DNA of 13,726 nucleotides, from contig URMA01000082.1 in the NCBI GenBank assembly GCA_900548875.1, positions 1 to 13,726 on the forward strand, given 5' to 3'. The DNA is from an uncultured Porphyromonadaceae bacterium (GTDB taxonomy: Bacteria; Bacteroidota; Bacteroidia; Bacteroidales; Muribaculaceae). The notes under the pieces were generated by a model, which was given only the letters and a program-made list of their open reading frames with translations, was not told where the DNA came from and did not search any database. A program made the position numbers and the translations under genes. The number at the start of each line of letters is the position of its first letter. Position 1 is the stretch's first letter. Of this stretch, positions 1-5,857 are shown one piece after another.

Positions 1-663
1 GCCGTTCCTGCTGCCACTCCAGCTCCGGCTCCCGCCCCTGAACTCTCGGTGTGGGACTTGTGTCTGAAAGGCGGTATCCTCATGATTCCGCTGCTGATTT
101 TGTCGCTGGTGAGCATCTACATCTTTATTGAACGCTGGTTTGCTCTCCGCAAGGCCGCATCCGACGATTCAACCTTTATGCAGCGTATCAAGGATTATAT
201 CCACGACGGAGAAATCGAAAGTGCGGAAATGCTTTGCAAAAAGACCGACACTCCCTATGCCCGTCTGATTCAGAAAGGTATTTCCCGCATCGGCCGTCCG
301 ATGAACGACGTGCTCGTTGCCATTGAAAACGTGGGCAATATCGAGGTGGCACGTCTTGGAAAAGGCTTTACCTGGCTCGCCACGACAGCAGCCGGCGCTC
401 CGATGCTCGGCTTCCTGGGTACGGTTACCGGTATGGTGCGCGCCTTCTTTGCTTTGGCAAGTGCCGGCAACAATGCCAACATCAGCATCCTTGCCAACGG
501 TATCTATGAAGCACTCGTCACTACGGTTGCCGGTCTGATTGTGGGCATCATCGCCCTGTTTGCCTACAACTACCTGTCGGCACGCGTCAACCACGTGATG
601 AACCAGCTTGAAAGCAAGACAATGGAATTTATGGACCTGCTCAATGAGCCGGCTTCCAAATAA
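1..663 (+). CDS. exbB: MotA/TolQ/ExbB-family proton channel protein (5' partial)
   Basis: This is the inner-membrane proton-channel subunit that pairs with ExbD/TolR and energises a TonB/TolA-type protein. The frame is open from base 1, and an Ala/Pro-rich stretch (VPAATPAPAPAPE) precedes the GTG at 49. I take the true start to lie upstream: as I recall, Bacteroidales homologues carry a short N-terminal extension of this kind. Counting from the GTG, membrane spans lie near residues 9-28, 107-133 and 148-175. The second span holds the family-typical GFLGTVTGM and the third holds EALVTTVAGLIVG. A basic/acidic cytoplasmic region (RIKDYIHDGEIESAE) lies between spans 1 and 2. The protein ends NEPASK, and exbD follows after 23 bases. 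Family assignment is secure. Whether it serves TonB-dependent uptake or a Tol-Pal-like envelope role cannot be decided from sequence alone. Confidence 0.93.
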   Translation, partial: AVPAATPAPAPAPELSVWDLCLKGGILMIPLLILSLVSIYIFIERWFALRKAASDDSTFMQRIKDYIHDGEIESAEMLCKKTDTPYARLIQKGISRIGRPMNDVLVAIENVGNIEVARLGKGFTWLATTAAGAPMLGFLGTVTGMVRAFFALASAGNNANISILANGIYEALVTTVAGLIVGIIALFAYNYLSARVNHVMNQLESKTMEFMDLLNEPASK

Positions 664-686
664 AGACTAACTAATTCGGAGGGATT

Positions 687-1166
687 ATGGCATTAAAACG
701 ACAGAACGAACTGCTTGCCACTTACAGCATGGCGTCGATGACCGACGTCATCTTCCTGCTGCTCATCTTCTTTATGGTGACCTCCACTTTCGTGTTCCCG
801 ACGGCGCTCGAAGTGAACTTGCCGCAAAGTTCGGAGCAGACAGCAATCAAGCCCGGCACGCGCGTATATATAGACAAGGATATGAACCTCTATGCTTCGT
901 TCGGCGAAACCGAACCGCAAGCCATACCGGAGGAACAGCTCCTCACGTTTCTGCAACTGGCACAGCAACAGGATTCGACGCAGTTTATCGCCCTGTATGC
1001 CGATGAGTCGGTGCCTTACGGCAAGATTGTGGAAGTGCTCGACCTTACGGCCCGCCACAATCTGAAAATGGTGCTTGCCACGAAACCGGCAAGCGTGAAC
1101 GACGGACGCATGAATGCAGCTGCGCAGGAGGCCGCCGCTGCGGAAGTGACATCCGAACAGCAATAA
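687..1166 (+). CDS. exbD: Biopolymer transport protein ExbD/TolR
   Basis: This is a 159-residue ExbD/TolR protein: a short cytoplasmic N-terminus, one membrane span and a periplasmic domain. The span follows MASMTDVIFLLLIFF at about residues 18-34. Asp20 sits where ExbD/TolR place the single proton-relaying aspartate (Asp25 in E. coli ExbD). The periplasmic part includes LEVNLPQSS after the span and ALYADESVPYGKIVEVLD, matching the family's C-terminal fold. After about residue 138 there is an Ala/Glu-rich tail (AAAQEAAAAEVTSEQQ) that looks disordered. The start is fixed by GGAGGG at 678-683, three bases before the ATG; this is stronger than most leaders in the window. It lies between exbB and the TonB-like gene in one operon. 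Confidence 0.95.
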   Translation: MALKRQNELLATYSMASMTDVIFLLLIFFMVTSTFVFPTALEVNLPQSSEQTAIKPGTRVYIDKDMNLYASFGETEPQAIPEEQLLTFLQLAQQQDSTQFIALYADESVPYGKIVEVLDLTARHNLKMVLATKPASVNDGRMNAAAQEAAAAEVTSEQQ

Positions 1167-1195
1167 ATGAGAACCTACTTGGATAAAAACAATAT

Positions 1196-1978
1196 ATGAC
1201 AGGAGAGGATAAGAGATACAAACTGTTGGCCGCTGCCATTGCCCTGATAGTACATATCGGGGTGGGCGTGCTCATGTATATGAGCTACCTCTCTTACATC
1301 AATCCGGAAGAAGTGGAACCGCAGCCGGCAAAGACCGACATTACGTTCGGCGGCGAATATGTCATGCTCGGCGACATTCCTTTGCCCGACCGTACGGGGG
1401 ATGCAGCTCCCGATGTGAACACGGGCGATGAGGTTCCGTCGGGCGACGACGTGGCTGACGAAGGAGTGGCAGGCGACGGTGCGGCTCTGGTTTCGACCAA
1501 GGCGGAATCGGCCATGAAGACCGAGAAGAAGCAGCAGGGCCCGACAAAGGAAGAACTGGCGGAACAGCAGCGTGTCAAGCGTGAGCGCGAGAAGCAGGCT
1601 CAGGAAAGCAAGAAAATCAGCAGCAGCGTGAAGAATGCTTTCGGAAAGACGGGCAAATCGAGCGGTCAGAGCGGTTCGCCCAACGGCAACTCCAAGCAGG
1701 GGGCGCTGGCCGGACAGCCCGGACATACGCTGGGCGGCTATACGTTGGCCCATTGGGGACGTCCGTCAAGCGGTTATAACGGAGAAATCACCATCCGTGT
1801 GCGTGTCGATGCACAGGGAAATGTTATCGAAGCCAAATATTTGCGGGGCACGGGGGCGGCTGCATCCATGCAGTCTGTCCGACGATCCTGTGAGCAGGCT
1901 TCTCTTCAGTCGCGTTTTTCGGTGCCCAAAAACACGACCGGCGAGAAAGTCGGGACAATTGTTTGGCGGTTCGAATAA
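1196..1978 (+). CDS. tonB: TonB/TolA-like energy transducer
   Basis: This 260-residue protein spans the periplasm and passes proton-motive force from ExbB/ExbD to an outer-membrane partner. One N-terminal span lies at about residues 9-34 and contains His20, the position of the essential His20 of E. coli TonB; Ala16 replaces the usual serine four residues earlier. The linker is unusual: an acidic part (about 39-95, many Asp/Glu/Gly), then a charged helical part (about 108-140, KEELAEQQRVKREREKQ) that resembles TolA, then a Gly/Ser/Asn-rich part (about 151-180). The C-terminal domain (about 181-260: GEITIRVRVDAQGNVIEAK, ending GTIVWRFE) is the TonB/TolA fold. Starts with no clear ribosome-binding site. 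TonB versus TolA role is unresolved; the charged helix and the gene order favour a Tol-like role. Confidence 0.85.
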   Translation: MTGEDKRYKLLAAAIALIVHIGVGVLMYMSYLSYINPEEVEPQPAKTDITFGGEYVMLGDIPLPDRTGDAAPDVNTGDEVPSGDDVADEGVAGDGAALVSTKAESAMKTEKKQQGPTKEELAEQQRVKREREKQAQESKKISSSVKNAFGKTGKSSGQSGSPNGNSKQGALAGQPGHTLGGYTLAHWGRPSSGYNGEITIRVRVDAQGNVIEAKYLRGTGAAASMQSVRRSCEQASLQSRFSVPKNTTGEKVGTIVWRFE

Positions 1979-2011
1979 AGACAGACTCTTCCACGTAGAA
2001 GTATAGATAAG

Positions 2012-2069
2012 AAAATACGCTGGTTGCAAGAGAACGAATCGTTTCCGACGGCAGCCGGCGTATTTTTTT
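2012..2069 (+). terminator. Rho-independent terminator of the exbB-exbD-tonB operon
   Basis: The arms at 2012-2027 (AAAATACGCTGGTTGC) and 2051-2066 (GCAGCCGGCGTATTTT) pair over 16 positions with two G-T wobbles, and T residues continue to 2069. The loop of about 23 bases can fold a small inner AACG/CGTT hairpin (2033-2043). It begins 33 bases after the tonB stop, as expected for the operon end. The A-rich 5' arm could let it work in both directions, but no gene approaches from the right. Confidence 0.85.
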
Positions 2070-2211
2070 GCTGTTTTCTGATGTCTGAAGGCCGGTGGTG
2101 AATATGTTGTTTTGAAACGAAGATGAGGTTTTGCGTATCTGATTGTTATAAAATATTGGCTTTTTTGAGATATTTTTCTTTGAAAAGGTGTGATTTTCTT
2201 TATATTAACTA

Positions 2212-2239
2212 TTTGGATACAAAAAAATTTCTACATTTG
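2212..2239 (+). promoter_or_regulatory. Predicted Bacteroides-type promoter of the arg operon
   Basis: TACATTTG at 2232-2239 is an exact match to the Bacteroides -7 consensus TAnnTTTG. TTTG at 2212-2215 could be the -33 element, but the 16-base spacer is shorter than the roughly 19-21 usually reported, so the -33 is less certain. Transcription would start near 2246, about 70 bases before argR. The site lies in AT-rich DNA just after the preceding operon's terminator. Confidence 0.6.
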
Positions 2240-2253
2240 CATAAAAATTCGTG
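2236..2253 (+). promoter_or_regulatory. Candidate ARG box (ArgR operator)
   Basis: The 18 bases TTTGCATAAAAATTCGTG fit the enterobacterial ARG-box consensus TnTGnATwwwwATnCAnA at 12 of 14 defined positions; the mismatches are in the last few bases. The box overlaps the predicted -7 element and start point, where bound repressor would block polymerase. ArgR is encoded 62 bases downstream, so autorepression of the whole arg operon is the simple reading. AT-rich background raises the chance of false matches, and the ArgR site of this lineage may differ. Confidence 0.45.
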
Positions 2254-2314
2254 AAGATTGTGAAACTTTTGATGTTGCGTAACTTAAAGTAAAGTAAATT
2301 AAAAAAGAAGTGTT

Positions 2315-2806
2315 ATGAAGAATAAGAAATCTCGATTGCAGTTAATTCTTGACATTATCCACACACAAAGTGTCGGAAGTCAGGAAGAGCTTGTGAAACT
2401 ACTGGCTGAAAAAGGTTATAAGGTAACACAAGCTACGCTGTCGCGCGACTTGAAGAAGCTGCGTGTGACGAAAGTTGCGACCGACAAGGGAAATTACATC
2501 TACATTGTGCCGAACAGCAACGATGTGAAGGATACCATGCTGACCGTTAATCAGGGACCTACCAACCCCAACAGTTCGGTGGGTTTCGTATCGCTGAGCT
2601 TTTCAGGGCCGATGGCCGTCATCAAGACGCGCAACGGTTATGCCAGCGGTCTGGCGTACGACATCGACATGAGTCGTCCGCCGGAAATTTTGGGAACGAT
2701 TGCCGGAGCAGATACGGTGTTCGCCGTGCTGCGCGAGGATGTTACCCGCGAGCAGGCCATGTCGGTGCTTCAGCGGTTTATCCCGATTAACAGTGTGATA
2801 CTTTAG
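2315..2806 (+). CDS. argR: Arginine repressor ArgR
   Basis: This 163-residue protein matches ArgR/AhrC, the hexameric arginine-responsive regulator. The N-terminal winged helix-turn-helix (about 1-75) includes QEELVKLLAEKGYKVTQATL and SRDLKKLRVTK, the ArgR recognition region. The C-terminal oligomerisation and arginine-binding domain (about 90-163) contains ILGTIAGADTVFAVL, where the family has GTIAGDDT with an aspartate that contacts arginine; here the first Asp of that pair is Ala. Length is normal (about 150-160). It is the first gene of the arg operon and lies just downstream of a candidate ARG box, so autoregulation is likely. The start is the first ATG after an AT-rich leader, with no Shine-Dalgarno. 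The GADT variant may alter ligand binding, but I do not know how common it is in this order. Confidence 0.95.
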   Translation: MKNKKSRLQLILDIIHTQSVGSQEELVKLLAEKGYKVTQATLSRDLKKLRVTKVATDKGNYIYIVPNSNDVKDTMLTVNQGPTNPNSSVGFVSLSFSGPMAVIKTRNGYASGLAYDIDMSRPPEILGTIAGADTVFAVLREDVTREQAMSVLQRFIPINSVIL

Positions 2807-2854
2807 TATTAACATATATATAAAAATAATTTTTTAAGGTGTTCTGAGTAAGAG

Positions 2855-3433
2855 ATGATTGAACCAGAAGAGATTGAAGTTGTGGTGGCCGGTGAGGAGC
2901 ACGTCCGCTATGTCGACGAGATTCTCGACACCATAACTCGCGCCGCTAAAGTACGCGGAACGGGCATCGCCAAGCGTTCGCCCGAGTATGTCAAGCAGAA
3001 AATGCTTGAACATAAAGCTGTAGTTGCGCTCTATCATGGGCGTTTTGCCGGATTCAGCTATATTGAAAGCTGGAGCAACAAGCAGTTTGTGGCTAATTCC
3101 GGACTTATCGTTGCCGATGAGTTCCGAGGTATTGGACTGGCTAAGCGCATCAAGCGACGAATTTTCAGCCTTTCGCGTGAAATGTTCCCGTCGGCAAAGA
3201 TTTTCAGTCTGACTACGGGTGCGGCTGTCATGAAAATGAACAGCGAACTGGGCTACCGTCCGGTGACGTTCAACCAGCTGACCGACGACGATGCTTTCTG
3301 GAAAGGCTGCGAAAGTTGTGTGAATTTCGACATTCTGCAACGAAACGGCCGTAGAATGTGCCTTTGTACGGGCATGCTCTATGATCCGGAAGAACATAAA
3401 GACAACAATATTGACAAACCTGAAAACAAATAA
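2855..3433 (+). CDS. GNAT-family N-acyltransferase, candidate glutamate N-acyltransferase of arginine synthesis
   Basis: This 192-residue protein shows the GNAT acyl-CoA-binding region: a beta strand NSGLIVADEF followed by the pyrophosphate-binding loop RGIGLA (residues 91-96) and a helix, then a second core strand and helix ending near ELGYRPVTF (131-139). It sits between argR and argG, with only two bases between its stop and the argG start, so it is tightly tied to arginine synthesis. By position the likely job is the first step, acylation of glutamate (an ArgA-type role), with acetyl- or succinyl-CoA as donor; this is inference. It has no amino-acid-kinase domain, unlike classical ArgA. 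Cysteines at 152, 155, 169 and 171 (CESC...CLC) form a compact C-terminal cluster that could bind a metal. It could instead acylate a different substrate. Confidence 0.85.
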   Translation: MIEPEEIEVVVAGEEHVRYVDEILDTITRAAKVRGTGIAKRSPEYVKQKMLEHKAVVALYHGRFAGFSYIESWSNKQFVANSGLIVADEFRGIGLAKRIKRRIFSLSREMFPSAKIFSLTTGAAVMKMNSELGYRPVTFNQLTDDDAFWKGCESCVNFDILQRNGRRMCLCTGMLYDPEEHKDNNIDKPENK

Positions 3434-3435
3434 AA

Positions 3436-4644
3436 ATGGGAGCAAAAAAGAAAGTAGTGGTAGCCTACAGCGGCGGTCTTGACACTTCATACACGGTAAT
3501 GTATCTTGCCAAAGAAAAAGGCTACGAAGTATATGCCGCCTGTGCCAATACCGGAGGTTTCAGCGACAAGCAACTGAAGACAAACGAGGAAAACGCCTAC
3601 AAGCTGGGCGCTACAAAATATGTAACACTTGACGTCACACAGGAATATTACGAGAAGAGCCTGCGCTATATGGTGTATGGCAATGTGCTTCGCAACGGTA
3701 CATATCCTATTTCCGTAAGTTCGGAACGCATATTCCAGGCACTTGCCATTGCGCGCTATGCCAATGAAATCGGTGCGGATGCGATTGCCCACGGTTCTAC
3801 CGGTGCCGGCAACGACCAGGTGCGCTTCGACATGACATTCCTTGTCATGGCTCCTAATGTGGAAATCATTACGCTTACCCGCGACAATGCCCTCTCGCGC
3901 GACGAGGAAATCGAATACCTGCGCAAGAACGGTTTCGTGGCCGATTTTGCGAAGATGAAATATTCCTACAACGTGGGTATCTGGGGAACGTCGATTTGCG
4001 GCGGCGAGATTCTTGACTCTTCGAAAGGACTGCCTGAAAGCGCCTATTTGAAACAGGTGGAAAAAACTGGCCGCGAAGAGCTGCGCATTGAGTTTGAAAA
4101 GGGCGAGATTGTGGCAGTCAACGGCGAACGCTTCTCCGACAAGATTGCCGCCATCAAGCGCGTGGAAGAGATTGCCGCTCCTTACGGCATCGGACGTGAC
4201 ATGCACGTGGGCGATACGATTATCGGCATCAAGGGCCGTGTCGGCTTCGAGGCTGCCGCCCCGATGGTGATTATCAACGCGCACAAGTTCCTTGAAAAAT
4301 ATACGCTCAGCAAGTGGCAGCAGTACTGGAAGGACCAGGTGGCCAACTGGTACGGAATGTTCCTCCACGAAAGCCAGTACCTTGAACCGGTGATGCGCGA
4401 CATCGAAGCCATGCTCGAAACTTCGCAGCGTCATGTCAACGGTACGGTTATTGTCGAGCTGCGTCCGCTTTCCTTCTTCATGGTCGGCGTAGAGTCGGCC
4501 GACGATTTGGTGAAGACCAAGTTCGGCGAATATGGAGAAATGCAGAAAGGCTGGACAGCCGAAGATGCCAAAGGCTTTATCAAGGTGCTTTCTACGCCGC
4601 TTCGCGTTTATTACGCCAACCATAAGGACGACATCGACCTGTAG
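3436..4644 (+). CDS. argG: Argininosuccinate synthase
   Basis: ArgG joins citrulline and aspartate, using ATP, to make argininosuccinate in the cytoplasm. The 402-residue length is normal for the family. The N-terminal ATP-pyrophosphatase loop AYSGGLDTS lies at residues 9-17. AHGSTGAGNDQVRFD (about 117-131) is the conserved citrulline/aspartate-binding stretch. VGIWGTSICGGEI is also visible in the middle of the chain. The ATG follows the GNAT stop by two bases, which suggests coupled translation; there is no separate Shine-Dalgarno. Long open frames on the opposite strand here are side effects of codon bias. Confidence 0.97.
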   Translation: MGAKKKVVVAYSGGLDTSYTVMYLAKEKGYEVYAACANTGGFSDKQLKTNEENAYKLGATKYVTLDVTQEYYEKSLRYMVYGNVLRNGTYPISVSSERIFQALAIARYANEIGADAIAHGSTGAGNDQVRFDMTFLVMAPNVEIITLTRDNALSRDEEIEYLRKNGFVADFAKMKYSYNVGIWGTSICGGEILDSSKGLPESAYLKQVEKTGREELRIEFEKGEIVAVNGERFSDKIAAIKRVEEIAAPYGIGRDMHVGDTIIGIKGRVGFEAAAPMVIINAHKFLEKYTLSKWQQYWKDQVANWYGMFLHESQYLEPVMRDIEAMLETSQRHVNGTVIVELRPLSFFMVGVESADDLVKTKFGEYGEMQKGWTAEDAKGFIKVLSTPLRVYYANHKDDIDL

Positions 4645-4661
4645 TCCTTCAAGACAGATAC

Positions 4662-4667
4662 GGAGGG
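4662..4667 (+). promoter_or_regulatory. Shine-Dalgarno sequence of the PspC-like gene
   Basis: GGAGGG ends four bases before the ATG at 4672 and fixes that start. The arg genes around it lack such a site, so this small gene may be translated independently and more strongly. Confidence 0.7.
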
Positions 4668-4671
4668 AACG

Positions 4672-4851
4672 ATGATCAACCATGGTCTTGTGCGTCCTGT
4701 GGAAGGACGGGCGATAGCCGGAGTATGTGCCGGAATAGCCGATTATTTCGGTTTGAGCCGTACGGGCGTACGCCTGGCATGGCTGCTGCTGTGCGGCGGT
4801 TCGTTCGCATTCTACCTGGTACTGTGGATGCTTATCCCTTCAGAATATTAA
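4672..4851 (+). CDS. Small PspC-domain membrane protein
   Basis: Reading from 4672 gives a 59-residue protein: MINHGLVRPVEGRAIAGVCA, then GIADYFGLSRTGVRLAW, a hydrophobic segment (about 36-55, LLLCGGSFAFYLVLWMLIP) and the end SEY. The pattern (R)xIAGVCAGIADYFG, then a V-R-L-A-W turn and one membrane span ending LWMLIP, is the PspC domain. Stand-alone short PspC proteins are usually linked to envelope stress or are of unknown role. It lies inside the arg operon, 27 bases after argG and 21 bases before argC, on the same strand, so it is probably co-transcribed. Nothing ties PspC to arginine synthesis; its role here is unknown. It is short enough to be missed by automated length cut-offs. Confidence 0.88.
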   Translation: MINHGLVRPVEGRAIAGVCAGIADYFGLSRTGVRLAWLLLCGGSFAFYLVLWMLIPSEY

Positions 4852-4872
4852 ATTAACTGATACTATAACACT

Positions 4873-5838
4873 ATGATAAAAGCTGGAATAATTGGTGGGG
4901 CAGGCTATACTGCCGGTGAACTGATACGGTTGCTGCTGAACCATCCCGATGTGGAACTGGTATGGGTCAACAGTACGAGCAACGCCGGAAACGCTGTCAG
5001 CAGCGTGCATCAGGGACTGGTGGGCGAAACGGACCTGCATTTCACTTCGGAAACCGATTTCGATGCCATCGACGTGGTGTTTTTCTGCACCCCTCACGGT
5101 GAATCGCGTAAGTTTATGGAGTCGCACGATGTTCCTGAAGACCTGAAAATCGTCGACTTGTCGCAGGACTACCGCATTGCCGGCGACCACGATTTCGTAT
5201 ACGGCCTTCCGGAAGTGAACCGCAAATATATCAATCACGGCAAGCGTGTGGCCAATCCGGGCTGTTTTGCCACGGCCATTCAGCTGGCTCTGCTGCCGTT
5301 GGCCAAAAATCTGCTGCTCAACAGCGACATCCACGTTACGGCCATTACGGGCAGTACGGGTGCGGGCGTGAAGCCGTCGGCTTCTTCCCATTTCTCCTGG
5401 CGCAACGACAACATTTCGATTTACAAGCCGTTCAAGCACCAGCATCTGGCAGAAATCCGTCAGACGCTCTGCACTTTGCAGCGCAGCTTCAACAGTGAAA
5501 TCAATTTCATCCCCGTAAGAGGCTGTTTCTCGCGCGGCATCTATGCAACGGTCTATATGGACTGTCCGGTGGAGCTCGACGAAATCAAGAAACTGTATGA
5601 AGACTACTATGCCGACCATAATTTCACCTTCGTCATTGACCGGATACCCGATTTGAAGGATGTTGTCAACACGAACAAGTGTCTGCTTTATCTGACAAAG
5701 GAAAATGGCAAGCTGCTCATCGTTTCGGTTATCGACAATTTGCTCAAGGGCGCTTCCGGACAGGCTGTCCACAACATGAATCTCCTGTTCGGGCTTCATG
5801 AGCGTGTGGGCCTGCAACTGAAGGCTTCGGCTTTTTAA
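4873..5838 (+). CDS. argC: N-acetyl(succinyl)-gamma-glutamyl-phosphate reductase
   Basis: ArgC reduces the acyl-glutamyl phosphate to the semialdehyde using NADPH. The 321-residue protein begins with the nucleotide-binding turn GIIGGAGYTAGEL (residues 5-17). Its catalytic cysteine is Cys131 in RVANPGCFATAIQLAL, the family signature. Other supports are FFCTPHGESR (70-79) and TGSTGAGVKPS in the middle. Near the C-terminus KGASGQAVHNMNLLFG is also typical. The ATG follows the PspC-like stop by 21 bases with no Shine-Dalgarno, and the aminotransferase gene follows after 19 bases. Because Bacteroides is reported to make arginine through N-succinylated intermediates, the true substrate may be the succinyl compound; the sequence alone does not show which. 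Confidence 0.96.
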   Translation: MIKAGIIGGAGYTAGELIRLLLNHPDVELVWVNSTSNAGNAVSSVHQGLVGETDLHFTSETDFDAIDVVFFCTPHGESRKFMESHDVPEDLKIVDLSQDYRIAGDHDFVYGLPEVNRKYINHGKRVANPGCFATAIQLALLPLAKNLLLNSDIHVTAITGSTGAGVKPSASSHFSWRNDNISIYKPFKHQHLAEIRQTLCTLQRSFNSEINFIPVRGCFSRGIYATVYMDCPVELDEIKKLYEDYYADHNFTFVIDRIPDLKDVVNTNKCLLYLTKENGKLLIVSVIDNLLKGASGQAVHNMNLLFGLHERVGLQLKASAF

Positions 5839-5857
5839 CAACAAAAATGACAAGAAA

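Larger units (their letters stand above)
1979..2314. other. Intergenic region between tonB and argR (336 bases)
   Basis: No coding region is supported here. The first 90 bases hold the tonB terminator. From about 2130 the sequence becomes strongly A+T-rich with many T runs. It contains the predicted argR promoter (2212-2239), an overlapping candidate ARG box (2236-2253), and a leader of about 70 bases up to the argR ATG. No peptide-coding attenuator or riboswitch-like fold was recognised in the leader. Confidence 0.7.

Noticed and set aside
2807..2854. Second ARG box or internal promoter between argR and the GNAT gene
   Set aside because: The stretch is nearly pure A/T, so partial matches carry no weight, and it lacks the G and C positions of the box and any TAnnTTTG.
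3487..4683. Long open frame on the - strand opposite argG (398 codons)
   Set aside because: It lies entirely over a secure argG, resembles no protein family I know, and has the His/Arg/Val-rich composition expected from reading the complement of GC-biased codons.
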